From a virus, in the IMG/VR virus record IMGVR_UViG_3300028573_000031, positions 1-40,093 of that record: DNA of 40,093 nt. One strand, written 5' to 3'. Position numbers and translations under genes: made by a program. Shown here in pieces: positions 30,102 to 35,966 of this stretch. Positions within the stretch are counted from its first letter, which is position 1. Each line of letters begins with the position of its first letter. Below the pieces are notes generated by a model that did no database searches, had not been told where the DNA came from, and saw nothing but the letters and a program-made list of their open reading frames with translations.

Positions 30102-30919
30102 GTGAAAGGTTCATAAAGTTTTATCCTTGTGATGAGCTTCAATGGTTATTACTTAACCACTCAAACGCTTTCCTATTACTTTCTCTTATAGCCACTAGAG
30201 CTCGTCGATTTAATGGTGCTCCTGATGGTTTGATTATTGGAGATGCTCTAATCGGTTGCTCAGATTTAGAGCCTTCTTTAACCCGTCAAAATTTTCGAAC
30301 AGCTTTGGATAAATTGGTGGAGTTTAATTACGTAAAGATTATTTCAAATGGAAAAAGATTTTTTGAACGTGAAAAATCAACCATCAACATAACCATCAAA
30401 GGCACTTTGGTAAACCTATGCAAATCAACGATTTATGACATAAATCCGGAAGTCGCTAACCAACGCGTTAACCAACGACTAACCAACGACCAACCAACGG
30501 GTAACCATGAACAAGAAAGAAGAAGAGATATATCTTACGATATATCTCAAGAAGATGCGCGGAGCGCCGACACTCATCCGGCTTCGCCGATTCGTGCAAA
30601 AGATTTATTGACTTTCAATTTCCAAAAATTAGAGTTTGAGGGCATTGAGGAAAAAGACGTAGCGGATTGGCGCATCATGTACCCGCATATCGACCTGAAA
30701 GTTGAAACGCTGAAAGCGGCGCAGTGGCTAAAGAATAACCCCTCCAAGAGCAATAAAAAGCAATGGAGAAAATATTTAACAGGATGGTTTGGCCGTGCAA
30801 ACGACTCAATCGAGAACAAAAAAGCTTACCGATCTGCTTCCGCAGGCACTCCGCAAGATAGACGCACCAAAGACATCAACGGCAACCCCGTCGAAAGCCC
30901 CCACTCAGGGAGGTTCTAG
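30098..30919 (+). CDS. lambda-O-like replication initiator
   Basis: 273 residues. The N-terminal 115 (ELQWLLLNHSNAFLLLSLIATRARR ... LTRQNFRTALDKLVEFNYVKII) form a winged-helix DNA-binding domain. A Gln/Asn-rich linker of about 30 residues (VANQRVNQRLTNDQ) is encoded by the iterons. The C-terminal part (ADWRIMYPHIDLKVETLKAAQWLKNNPSKSNKKQWRKYLTGWF) matches the helicase-recruiting end of phage replisome organisers. It should bind the iterons inside its own gene and load host DnaB through the loader encoded next. GAGGTGCT precedes the ATG. Confidence 0.78.
   Translation: MSERFIKFYPCDELQWLLLNHSNAFLLLSLIATRARRFNGAPDGLIIGDALIGCSDLEPSLTRQNFRTALDKLVEFNYVKIISNGKRFFEREKSTINITIKGTLVNLCKSTIYDINPEVANQRVNQRLTNDQPTGNHEQERRRDISYDISQEDARSADTHPASPIRAKDLLTFNFQKLEFEGIEEKDVADWRIMYPHIDLKVETLKAAQWLKNNPSKSNKKQWRKYLTGWFGRANDSIENKKAYRSASAGTPQDRRTKDINGNPVESPHSGRF
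30457..30508 (+). repeat. origin iterons (11-12 bp period) inside initiator gene
   Basis: AACCAACG occurs at 30458-30465, 30470-30477, 30481-30488 and 30492-30499 (steps of 12, 11 and 11 bp), with a fifth partial copy AACCAT at 30503-30508. Copies 1-3 are preceded by T. Four iterons in the middle of the O gene is the lambda ori layout, so this is the likely replication origin. Confidence 0.78.
30525..30548. repeat. AT-rich inverted repeat next to iterons
   Basis: GAGATATATC (30525-30534) and GATATATCTC (30539-30548) are perfect arms with a 4-nt loop, 17 bp after the iterons, following a purine-rich stretch. Such an element next to iterons could be the DNA unwinding region. Confidence 0.62.
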
Positions 30920-30920
30920 A

Positions 30921-31427
30921 GTGTACCCAAAATTGAGCGAGATAAACGAAAAGCCGGACGAATTTGTAAAGCACGTCAACGATTTTGTCAAAAATCCTCT
31001 GGGTTTTTTCCTCATCTCTGGCAAAAACGGAAATGGTAAAACTTTCACGGCTGAGGCGATCTTTGGAAAATTTTATCATCCTTGCGGGGATAACATGTTT
31101 TGGAATCAAGCCGATTTGAAGATGAAATGGCAAAACTCCTATGCAAAATATCAATCCACGGACTACCTCCTAAGCGAAATTCTTAAGGCCCCTCTCTTGG
31201 TGATTGACGATCTAGGCACTACAAGACCAACGGAAGCTTTCATGGAGTTTCTTTACATTATCGCTGACAAAAGGCATAAAATGAAAACAACGAAAGGAAC
31301 GATAATAACTACTAATTTGAATTCTCAAACAATGAGGGAAATGTTTGGGGATGCTTTTGTAAGTCGAGTGGCATCAGACCGCTGTGTGCGCTTTGACGGG
31401 CCGGATAGACGGCCAGAACTTTTTTAG
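30921..31427 (+). CDS. DnaC-like helicase loader (AAA+)
   Basis: 168 residues from GTG at 30921, chosen because GGGAGG (30908-30913) is ideally placed and it follows the initiator stop by 1 nt. A longer frame back to TTG 30789 would overlap the initiator by 131 nt. Walker A is SGKNGNGKT (33-41), Walker B LLVIDDLG (92-99), then TIITTNL (sensor 1) and FVSRVASD (arginine finger region). It lacks the long N-terminal domain of DnaC. It should deliver host DnaB helicase to the origin with the initiator next to it. Confidence 0.82.
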   Translation: MYPKLSEINEKPDEFVKHVNDFVKNPLGFFLISGKNGNGKTFTAEAIFGKFYHPCGDNMFWNQADLKMKWQNSYAKYQSTDYLLSEILKAPLLVIDDLGTTRPTEAFMEFLYIIADKRHKMKTTKGTIITTNLNSQTMREMFGDAFVSRVASDRCVRFDGPDRRPELF

Positions 31428-31451
31428 AAAAAAACAAGATAAGAGGAAAAA

Positions 31452-31757
31452 ATGAGTGTATTTGATTTTGTAAGCCATGAAGTTTATCCCGAAGACCAGT
31501 ATATCGCCGAGTCGGTAGTGCTGTGTTTTGATAGCAAGTACCGCGTTACGTATGTTCGCAAGAAAATGCAAAATGGCGGTATGTTTTGGTCCGAAATTTC
31601 CGCGGCAGTGAAAAAAAACGGAGATAAGAAATATTTGAAAGCTTTTTCACAAGACAGCAATTTTTTGGCCGATGAAATCAAAGCATTTCTTGAAAACAGG
31701 GATTGGGATCAAAAAGGAGGATACGTTGCGCAAAAAAACGACGACTTGCCGTTTTGA
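31452..31757 (+). CDS. small replication protein with SSB-type C-terminal tip
   Basis: 101 residues. The body has beta-type sequence (YIAESVVLCFDSKYRVTYVRKKM, MFWSEISAAVKKNGDKKY) and an acidic helix. The last seven residues are KNDDLPF, closely like the DDDIPF tip with which bacterial SSB recruits repair and replication proteins. This supports a single-stranded-DNA-binding or SSB-mimicking protein, although the body does not clearly match the usual OB fold by eye. AAGAGGAAAAA precedes the ATG. It lies between helicase loader and resolvase, and its end overlaps the next start. Confidence 0.62.
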   Translation: MSVFDFVSHEVYPEDQYIAESVVLCFDSKYRVTYVRKKMQNGGMFWSEISAAVKKNGDKKYLKAFSQDSNFLADEIKAFLENRDWDQKGGYVAQKNDDLPF

Positions 31758-32259
31758 TCCTGCAAACACTAATCAGGATACCCCTATTTCAATCAGTAAC
31801 ACCCCTACAAGGCACGATCTGGTATCGAGTAATGAGAAGATAGGGGGCAAAGGAAAAAAACGCTCTGTGCACAAAATAAGCATGAAATCGGAAATCTTGG
31901 AGGGGAAGGTCATTTTAGACCTCCCCATCAAGACCGTCAGCGAAGCGAATTGCTTTGAGCCCTGGCAGAAAAAGCATGGGCGGCATAAGGACCAGCAAAG
32001 AATCGTCGCGCTTTGTCTTCATCCTCTGAAAGATAAAATAAAACTGCCGTGCCGGCTTATGCTCACAAGATTAGCCCCAAATGAGCTTGACGAGTTTGAT
32101 AATTTGCCCATGAGCTTAAAATATATTGTTGATGCCGTATGTGCTATTATCACGGGCGAGTATCGTGCCGGAAAAGCCGATAGTGATAAAAGAATCACCA
32201 TCGGTTGTAATCAAATAAAAAGTAAAGAGTACGGTGTCAGAGTTGAGATAATTTACTAA
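31726..32259 (+). CDS. RusA-like Holliday junction resolvase
   Basis: 177 residues from TTG at 31726, chosen because AAAAAGGAGG lies 5 nt before it; an ATG 54 nt upstream has no such site. After a 60-residue hydrophilic leader the RusA-type core follows: LDLPIKTVSEAN, CRLMLTRLAPNELDEFDNL (acidic Asp122/Asp125), KYIVDAV and KADSDKRITIGCNQIK (Asp152/Asp154). These acid residues match the metal-binding sites of RusA. It would resolve junctions from recombination or replication before packaging. The N-terminal extension is unusual. Confidence 0.72.
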   Translation: MRKKTTTCRFDPANTNQDTPISISNTPTRHDLVSSNEKIGGKGKKRSVHKISMKSEILEGKVILDLPIKTVSEANCFEPWQKKHGRHKDQQRIVALCLHPLKDKIKLPCRLMLTRLAPNELDEFDNLPMSLKYIVDAVCAIITGEYRAGKADSDKRITIGCNQIKSKEYGVRVEIIY

Positions 32260-32461
32260 CCTCTCCGCGACAAATATTCTTTTCTAAAATCTGCAATCTA
32301 TCATGCAGCTCTATGTATTTGCGCGCTAGCTCACTATGACGCGCAAATAACCCCTTTCTAACTTTTTCAGAGCTTTCTTTAACTTCTTTTACATGATCTT
32401 TTATAAACTCAATTTCAGTTTTTTCAGGTGTAAAAAAATCTAGTTGATACATGATCGCCAT
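32237..32461 (-). CDS. conserved small coiled-coil phage protein
   Basis: 74 residues from ATG at 32461, which has GGAGGTT 6 nt upstream (two other ATG codons nearby are less suitable). MYQLDFFTPEKTEIEFI, then KVRKGLFARHSELARKYIELHDRLQILEKNIC is a helical protein of a type seen near replication genes of other phages. It overlaps the RusA-like gene by 23 nt, end to end. Function unknown. Confidence 0.68.
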   Translation of the reverse strand: MAIMYQLDFFTPEKTEIEFIKDHVKEVKESSEKVRKGLFARHSELARKYIELHDRLQILEKNICRGEVSKLSQL

Positions 32462-32487
32462 CGGTAACCTCCGTTTAATGATCAACT

Positions 32488-32516
32488 ATCATAATTCATC
32501 TTGCATTTATTTGCAA
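32488..32516 (-). promoter_or_regulatory. leftward promoter for the coiled-coil gene
   Basis: Minus strand: TTGCAA (32511-32516), 17-bp spacer, TATGAT (32488-32493), 27 bp before the ATG. Confidence 0.48.
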
Positions 32517-32557
32517 AGGTATTTAAAAATTCATTAAAGCCAAACAAAGGAAAAAAC

Positions 32558-32797
32558 ATGCTTACCCCAGTCGGAAAAAGATTACTTGTAAGGCCTGTAG
32601 CGCCTAAACCAGGAACCCTAATTTTAACAAATCAAAAACCCAATCAATTTGAAGTTATTGCGACCGGCGATGAAATAACCAAAGTTAAAGCAGGAGATAT
32701 GATTTACCTTGAAAAACATTATGGAGTCGAAATCGAACACGAGGGCGAAAAACTCCTCGTGATCGATGAAGTATCTATACTAGCTACGTTCGACTAA
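32558..32797 (+). CDS. phage GroES-like co-chaperonin
   Basis: 79 residues. PVGKRLLVRPVAPKPGTLILTN aligns with the GroES start, where a hydrophobic tripeptide (IVL, here LIL) in the mobile loop docks into GroEL. FEVIATGDEITKVKAGDMIYLEKHYG matches the GEVLAVG...VKVGD.V....GYG block, and LLVIDEVSILATFD matches the C-terminal strand. The roof hairpin of GroES appears missing, which explains the shorter length (GroES has 97). T4 gp31 is the known example of a phage replacing GroES to fold its capsid protein. AAAGGAAAAAAC precedes the ATG. Confidence 0.74.
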   Translation: MLTPVGKRLLVRPVAPKPGTLILTNQKPNQFEVIATGDEITKVKAGDMIYLEKHYGVEIEHEGEKLLVIDEVSILATFD

Positions 32798-32928
32798 GGT
32801 TTTTTATCTAAAAATTCCTTAATCACATTTTGAAAAAAGAGAGTCAATGATTTTGACTCTCTTTTTAATTTAGCGGTAAATTCACGAAACATTTTTTCTT
32901 CAATGCGAAAGGAAATTTGCTTTTTAAT
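32794..32928 (-). CDS. ribbon-helix-helix DNA-binding protein, probable ATT start
   Basis: 44 residues. KKQISFRIEEKMFREFTAK, then SLTLFFQNVIKEFLDKK is a ribbon-helix-helix (Arc/MetJ type) fold: beta strand, helix, helix. No ATG/GTG/TTG lies before the strand. ATT at 32928-32926 follows GGAGG with a 6-nt spacer and overlaps the stop of the upstream gene (GATTAA). Starting at the internal ATG would remove the strand needed for dimer and DNA contact. The stop overlaps the stop of the GroES-like gene (CTAA). Repressor or antitoxin-like role inferred; no toxin partner seen. Confidence 0.58.
   Translation of the reverse strand: MKKQISFRIEEKMFREFTAKLKRESKSLTLFFQNVIKEFLDKKP
32834..32866 (+). terminator. 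intrinsic terminator of the GroES-like gene
   Basis: AAAAAGAGAGTCAA (32834-32847) pairs perfectly with TTGACTCTCTTTTT (32853-32866), 5-nt loop. The A and T runs make it usable in both directions. It lies inside the converging ribbon-helix-helix ORF. Confidence 0.78.
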
Positions 32929-33169
32929 CTTCTTCCTCCTCTTCTTTAAGTAAGTCTAACATTTCTCCTTCAACTTTCTTATAGAAATTTTCTGCCATTT
33001 CTTGAATTGTTTCACCCTTTAAGATTTCAGTGGCCGCCCAATACCAAGGAGAGCCCCAAGGACACGGGCTATCTTGATCTGTTTTAGAGGTTGGCCCACA
33101 CTCATTATAAAAATGGTTATTAAACTGGTCTTTTTCCTCTTCAGTCAAATCTTGTACGTATTTTTCCAT
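32924..33169 (-). CDS. small acidic hypothetical protein
   Basis: 81 residues, acidic, with CPWGSPWYWAATEILKGE in the middle and a Glu-rich end (LKEEEEED). The start lies in a TAATG overlap with the upstream gene, behind GGTGGT. Small proteins of this kind are common in phage early clusters; no function known. Confidence 0.62.
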   Translation of the reverse strand: MEKYVQDLTEEEKDQFNNHFYNECGPTSKTDQDSPCPWGSPWYWAATEILKGETIQEMAENFYKKVEGEMLDLLKEEEEED

Positions 33170-33504
33170 TATACCACCTGTTCTTTTTTATGAAAGTAAT
33201 CACTAAAATTATGCCACACTGCATTGTATTCCTCACCCAGGTTTTGCCCTACATACACCAAATGACAAAGACTTTCGCCAAATATTCCGTGATTTAATTC
33301 CGCGTTCATTACTAGGAACTTTTCGCGAAATGTGTAGCTCTTATACTTACTAACCTCTTTTTTAACGGCTTCATTTAGCTTCTCGTAGAGCTCTTCTTCT
33401 GTTCTTCCCCATGCACTGACAAAAAGCCAATCCTCTTTTCTGCATCCTTTTTTGATGCCTTTGCCTTTGATTTCTGCGTATCTTACGGTTTCTTTATTTT
33501 CCAT
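33169..33504 (-). CDS. hypothetical protein
   Basis: 111 residues, mixed alpha/beta and basic at the N-terminus (YAEIKGKGIKKGCRKEDWLFVSAWG). No family recognised. AAAGGGTATAAAG precedes the ATG. Middle gene of a leftward cluster of four small genes. Confidence 0.62.
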   Translation of the reverse strand: MENKETVRYAEIKGKGIKKGCRKEDWLFVSAWGRTEEELYEKLNEAVKKEVSKYKSYTFREKFLVMNAELNHGIFGESLCHLVYVGQNLGEEYNAVWHNFSDYFHKKEQVV

Positions 33505-33518
33505 TCTTTATACCCTTT

Positions 33519-33758
33519 TTATAAATCTTGTCTTATGCAAATTTCGCCATCGTCATTTATGTCTGAGATGTAGCAAAGATTCATATTGTAGTTTTCTCTT
33601 TGTATAAAGGAATCAACTGTAATCCTCTTGTTTTTCTTAAAAAATTCATCATTGAAAGGACTTGATATAGTAGCGTAAGAATCTCCGTTGTGCTCTGATT
33701 TCCATCGCGGCCTAAAAAGTTTCCCGCCAATTTGTACTTGTGAAGGCAAGTTATTCAT
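33519..33758 (-). CDS. hypothetical protein
   Basis: 79 residues, beta-rich (VQIGGKLFRPRWKSEHNGDSY; LCYISDINDDGEICI). No family recognised. AAAGGAGATTAAAA is a strong ribosome binding site. First gene of the leftward cluster. A weak leftward promoter (TTTACT 33876-33881, 18 bp, TATCTT 33852-33857) may drive it; 33759-33932 otherwise holds no gene. Confidence 0.6.
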   Translation of the reverse strand: MNNLPSQVQIGGKLFRPRWKSEHNGDSYATISSPFNDEFFKKNKRITVDSFIQRENYNMNLCYISDINDDGEICIRQDL

Positions 33759-33897
33759 TTTTAATCTCCTTTTAATTTTATTACTTATCTCAGCCGCTCA
33801 ACCTGCTGCTTTTGTTGGCGCAGTCACCAGGGAGCTTGCTTTGATAGGTTAAAGATAGCATAAGCTAGCATTTTAAGTAAAGCTTTTTCTCTTTATC

Positions 33898-33926
33898 TTG
33901 ACTAAAATAATTTGTTTTTCTAATTT
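33898..33926 (+). promoter_or_regulatory. candidate rightward late/packaging promoter
   Basis: TTGACT (33898-33903), 17-bp spacer, TAATTT (33921-33926). The -35 is the same as in other promoters here; the -10 is weak. A start 6-7 nt downstream would fall at or next to the ATG at 33933, giving a nearly leaderless message. Confidence 0.4.
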
Positions 33927-33932
33927 GAGGCT

Positions 33933-34118
33933 ATGAGTGAGCTAACAGTTATTTTAAAAGATTCCGAACGTACTTTCAGATATAAGTTTCTTATCTATGA
34001 GGCTTTTTCAGTCTGTCGCGAAGACCCAGTTATCTGGATGTGTATTGAAACAGCTAAGAAGAACTTTGAAGGTGAGCCGGAAGATATTCAAATCAAGATA
34101 CATTTGGAGATACAATAA
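33933..34118 (+). CDS. small hypothetical protein
   Basis: 61 residues (begins MSELTVILKDSERTFRY), mixed alpha/beta. An in-frame TAA lies just upstream, so the ATG at 33933 is the only early start; GAGG is only 2 nt before it. The last base is the A of the next ATG. First gene of the packaging block. Function unknown. Confidence 0.58.
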   Translation: MSELTVILKDSERTFRYKFLIYEAFSVCREDPVIWMCIETAKKNFEGEPEDIQIKIHLEIQ

Positions 34119-34597
34119 TGCCATTACCTAAAGAATGCATGGAGAAGGGACATCCAAGCTATGGAGGGGGTAGACCTAGGTCAGCTATACCTGAAAAAAA
34201 TGAGCTTATTGAGCTAGGTAAAAAACTGGTAGAGTGGGCATCTGAAAAACAGAAAAAGGGCGAAGCTCTTAGGGCTAGATTCTGCGATTGGTATACTGCT
34301 GAAGGATTCATTAGAAAGCAATGGGAACTATTTAGGGATAAGCCAGAGTTCTCTTGGTATTACGAAAGAGCTCGAACTCTTTTAGCTGTACGTTATATAG
34401 ATGGAACAGTTAATCAATCAATAGCACATAGATATTTGAGGATGTATGATCCAGAAGTCAGAGACGAAGAAGATAAAGACGCCGATGCTAATGAGCTTCG
34501 CAAGGCTTCCGCCCTTAAAAGCGAGGCTAGAGCCAACGAAGAAGAAAGACAAAAAGTTTTAGACGAAGTACAACGCAATAAGAGGACGCCATCTTGA
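34118..34597 (+). CDS. terminase small subunit candidate
   Basis: 159 residues. A Gly/Arg-rich start (GHPSYGGGRPRSAIPEKNEL) leads to a helical domain, FCDWYTAEGFIRKQWELFRDKPEFSWYYERARTLLAVRYIDGTV, then SIAHRYLRMYD, and a charged tail. This pattern (W..KPEF..YYE.A...L..RYI.GT) is usual for small terminases of P22-like podoviruses, which bind pac DNA and stimulate the large subunit. It lies upstream of TerL but separated by seven small genes. No nuclease motif. Confidence 0.68.
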   Translation: MPLPKECMEKGHPSYGGGRPRSAIPEKNELIELGKKLVEWASEKQKKGEALRARFCDWYTAEGFIRKQWELFRDKPEFSWYYERARTLLAVRYIDGTVNQSIAHRYLRMYDPEVRDEEDKDADANELRKASALKSEARANEEERQKVLDEVQRNKRTPS

Positions 34598-34734
34598 GCG
34601 ATTTGTACGGCATAAGAGTTACTTTAGATAAAAATGTGATTCCAGTTGATCCAAATCCCGAGTATGTTAATGAGTGGTTTAAAATCTACTCTCAAGCTTT
34701 AAAAGAAGTTTATGAACAACAAGGTAAAAAGTAA
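34594..34734 (+). CDS. small hypothetical protein (46 aa, TTG start)
   Basis: TTG at 34594 overlaps the TGA of the previous gene and reads 46 residues (SDLYGIRVTLDKNVIPVDPNP...) to TAA at 34732, directly before the next ATG. AAGAGGACG provides the ribosome binding site. It exactly fills the gap between its neighbours, which supports it. Confidence 0.52.
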   Translation: MSDLYGIRVTLDKNVIPVDPNPEYVNEWFKIYSQALKEVYEQQGKK

Positions 34735-34983
34735 ATGCTTAAAGTTGGTAAAGATCGCATTGTCGATAGTAAGACCGGCAAAGAGCGACTTTTCAGCTAT
34801 CGAGATATTGAATATGATTTTGACTCTTGGGCTGATGCGAGTAAGTATTTACCGGCTGACTGCGATTTAATGCATCTTAAAACCGAGACAAATACAATGA
34901 GCGGGTGGAGTTGTGGCGAGTTATGGGATGGTTTAAGACTCAAACCCGATTGTAAAGTTCTTTATTGGAAAAAACAAAACTGA
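34735..34983 (+). CDS. hypothetical protein
   Basis: 82 residues, mixed, with Trp/Cys-rich C-terminal third (MSGWSCGELWDGLRLKPDC). Begins directly after the previous stop. No family recognised. Confidence 0.6.
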   Translation: MLKVGKDRIVDSKTGKERLFSYRDIEYDFDSWADASKYLPADCDLMHLKTETNTMSGWSCGELWDGLRLKPDCKVLYWKKQN

Positions 34984-34989
34984 GGATAA

Positions 34990-35172
34990 ATGACAAAAGA
35001 CAATTGGATTAAAGGCGCAATCAAGCACCCAGGAGCACTCAGAAAGACTCTAGGTGTCAAAGATGGCGAGAGGATCCCTTCCGCTAAGCTAAAGAAAGCT
35101 GAGCATAGCAAAAATCCGACTACAGCTAAGCGCGCCCGCCTGGCGGAAACCCTCAAAAAGATGCATAAATAG
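34990..35172 (+). CDS. conserved small basic phage protein
   Basis: 60 residues: DNWIKGAIKHPGALRKTLGVKDGERIP, then KRARLAETLKKM. I know this pattern (KGAIKHPGALR..LGVK.GEKIP) from many phage late regions; its function is not established. Basic and helical. GAGGATAA precedes the ATG. Confidence 0.72.
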   Translation: MTKDNWIKGAIKHPGALRKTLGVKDGERIPSAKLKKAEHSKNPTTAKRARLAETLKKMHK

Positions 35173-35179
35173 GCTGTTT

Positions 35180-35326
35180 ATGAATGATGACTATGATCCT
35201 ACTGAGATGACTCTAGCAGATATAATTAAGTGCATGAAAAAACTAGAAAAAGAAAATAGTGATCTTGAAACAAAGACTTTACAGTCTTCTACTGTTAGAG
35301 ATGCATATTTCGTACAAGACATATAA
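35180..35326 (+). CDS. small hypothetical protein (48 aa)
   Basis: ATG at 35180 reads 48 residues, acidic and helical (MTLADIIKCMKKLEKENSDLE). Only a weak ribosome binding site (AGGCTG). It lies between the basic protein gene and the tRNA-like element. Confidence 0.5.
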   Translation: MNDDYDPTEMTLADIIKCMKKLEKENSDLETKTLQSSTVRDAYFVQDI

Positions 35327-35335
35327 ATAAATTTT

Positions 35336-35393
35336 GGTTGCGTAGCTCAGTTGGTTAGAGCCTTGGAGCGCCGGTTCAAGTCCGGCCGCAACT
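35336..35393 (+). tRNA. tRNA-like sequence lacking the anticodon arm
   Basis: 58 nt. Acceptor GGTTGCG (35336-35342) pairs with CGCAACT (35387-35393; first pair G-U). The D arm is GCTC/GAGC with loop AGTTGGTTA. The T arm is GCCGG/CCGGC with loop TTCAAGT (TTCRA conserved). Between D and T arms there are only 8 nt, CTTGGAGC (35362-35369), where a normal tRNA has about 23, so the anticodon stem is gone. No CCA is encoded. This is either a deleted tRNA gene or a tRNA mimic; it cannot decode. The first seven of the 8 nt could be a bare anticodon loop (TGG), but that is speculative. Confidence 0.68.
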
Positions 35394-35434
35394 TTTTGAT
35401 CGCTTTCGGGGTTGCTCGTCGTGGCTGGAACCCT

Positions 35435-35443
35435 TGTTATAAT
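35435..35443 (+). promoter_or_regulatory. extended -10 promoter candidate
   Basis: TGTTATAAT is a perfect extended -10 (TGnTATAAT). No good -35 is seen. It lies 13 bp before the TTG start at 35456 and could give a secondary transcript for DUF551, TerL and the methyltransferase. Confidence 0.48.
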
Positions 35444-35455
35444 TTGGAGTAATTA

Positions 35456-35680
35456 TTGGGACGTTGTCAACATTGCAAAAAGCTAACTCACTCGGAAGAT
35501 TTGATTGTTTATTATGATGTTGCAGATCATGATAAGGTTTTCGAATTAACAAGATTGAAAGACTGGATACCTGCATTTCAATATTTCCAATTTGACAAAA
35601 ATTTAGTACCCTCTGAATATGGTAAGCTTAAGTGTGGTGATATTTACATACATTTTAGGGTGAAAAATGGAATGGATTAG
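35456..35680 (+). CDS. small hypothetical protein with CxxC motif
   Basis: 74 residues from TTG at 35456, with GGAG 7 nt upstream. RCQHCKKLTH at the start suggests one half of a zinc site. The rest is aromatic-rich (IPAFQYFQFDKN; KCGDIYIHFRVK). It overlaps the next gene by 14 nt. Function unknown. Confidence 0.58.
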   Translation: MGRCQHCKKLTHSEDLIVYYDVADHDKVFELTRLKDWIPAFQYFQFDKNLVPSEYGKLKCGDIYIHFRVKNGMD

Positions 35681-35966
35681 CGTCAAAGACAGATTACCAG
35701 AAAATGGAGAGTATGTTTTGGTTTATTCAGATAATCCAGGAACTGGCGAACCTAAACCTATTGCAATCGCTTATAAATCAAATTTTCATGATAAGAAGGG
35801 TTTAGAGTTTAATTTCCCTATATGGGAATTTCTTAACGAATATCATGATGAATTTCAAGTAGGATCAGGTGCTTGGGGAGATATGGAATGGGCAGCATAT
35901 TCAGAATGCGTCACTCATTGGATGCCATTGCCCGAAGCTCCAGGGATAAATAATGGAAGTAATTAA
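35667..35966 (+). CDS. DUF551 domain protein
   Basis: 99 residues. WISVKDRLPENGEYVLVYSDN at the N-terminus and VTHWMPLPEAP at the C-terminus are the two ends of the DUF551 family, common in phages and of unknown function. The length is normal. TAGGGTGAAAA precedes the ATG. Its end overlaps the following membrane peptide ORF by 14 nt. Confidence 0.83.
   Translation: MEWISVKDRLPENGEYVLVYSDNPGTGEPKPIAIAYKSNFHDKKGLEFNFPIWEFLNEYHDEFQVGSGAWGDMEWAAYSECVTHWMPLPEAPGINNGSN

Noticed and set aside
29933-30142. 69-residue leftward frame before the initiator gene
   Set aside because: It crosses the initiator start, lacks a ribosome binding site and contains the hairpin sequence; probably chance.
30457-30508. 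CRISPR-like repeat array
   Set aside because: Repeats are 8-11 bp and contiguous, lie inside a coding linker, and have no spacers; iterons explain them.
30789-30920. Longer helicase-loader start at TTG 30789
   Set aside because: It would overlap the initiator by 131 nt without a ribosome binding site, while GTG 30921 has an ideal one.
35336-35393. tRNA relic as phage attachment site
   Set aside because: Phages often carry tRNA 3' ends as attP, but here the 5' acceptor and D arm are also present and no integrase lies nearby.
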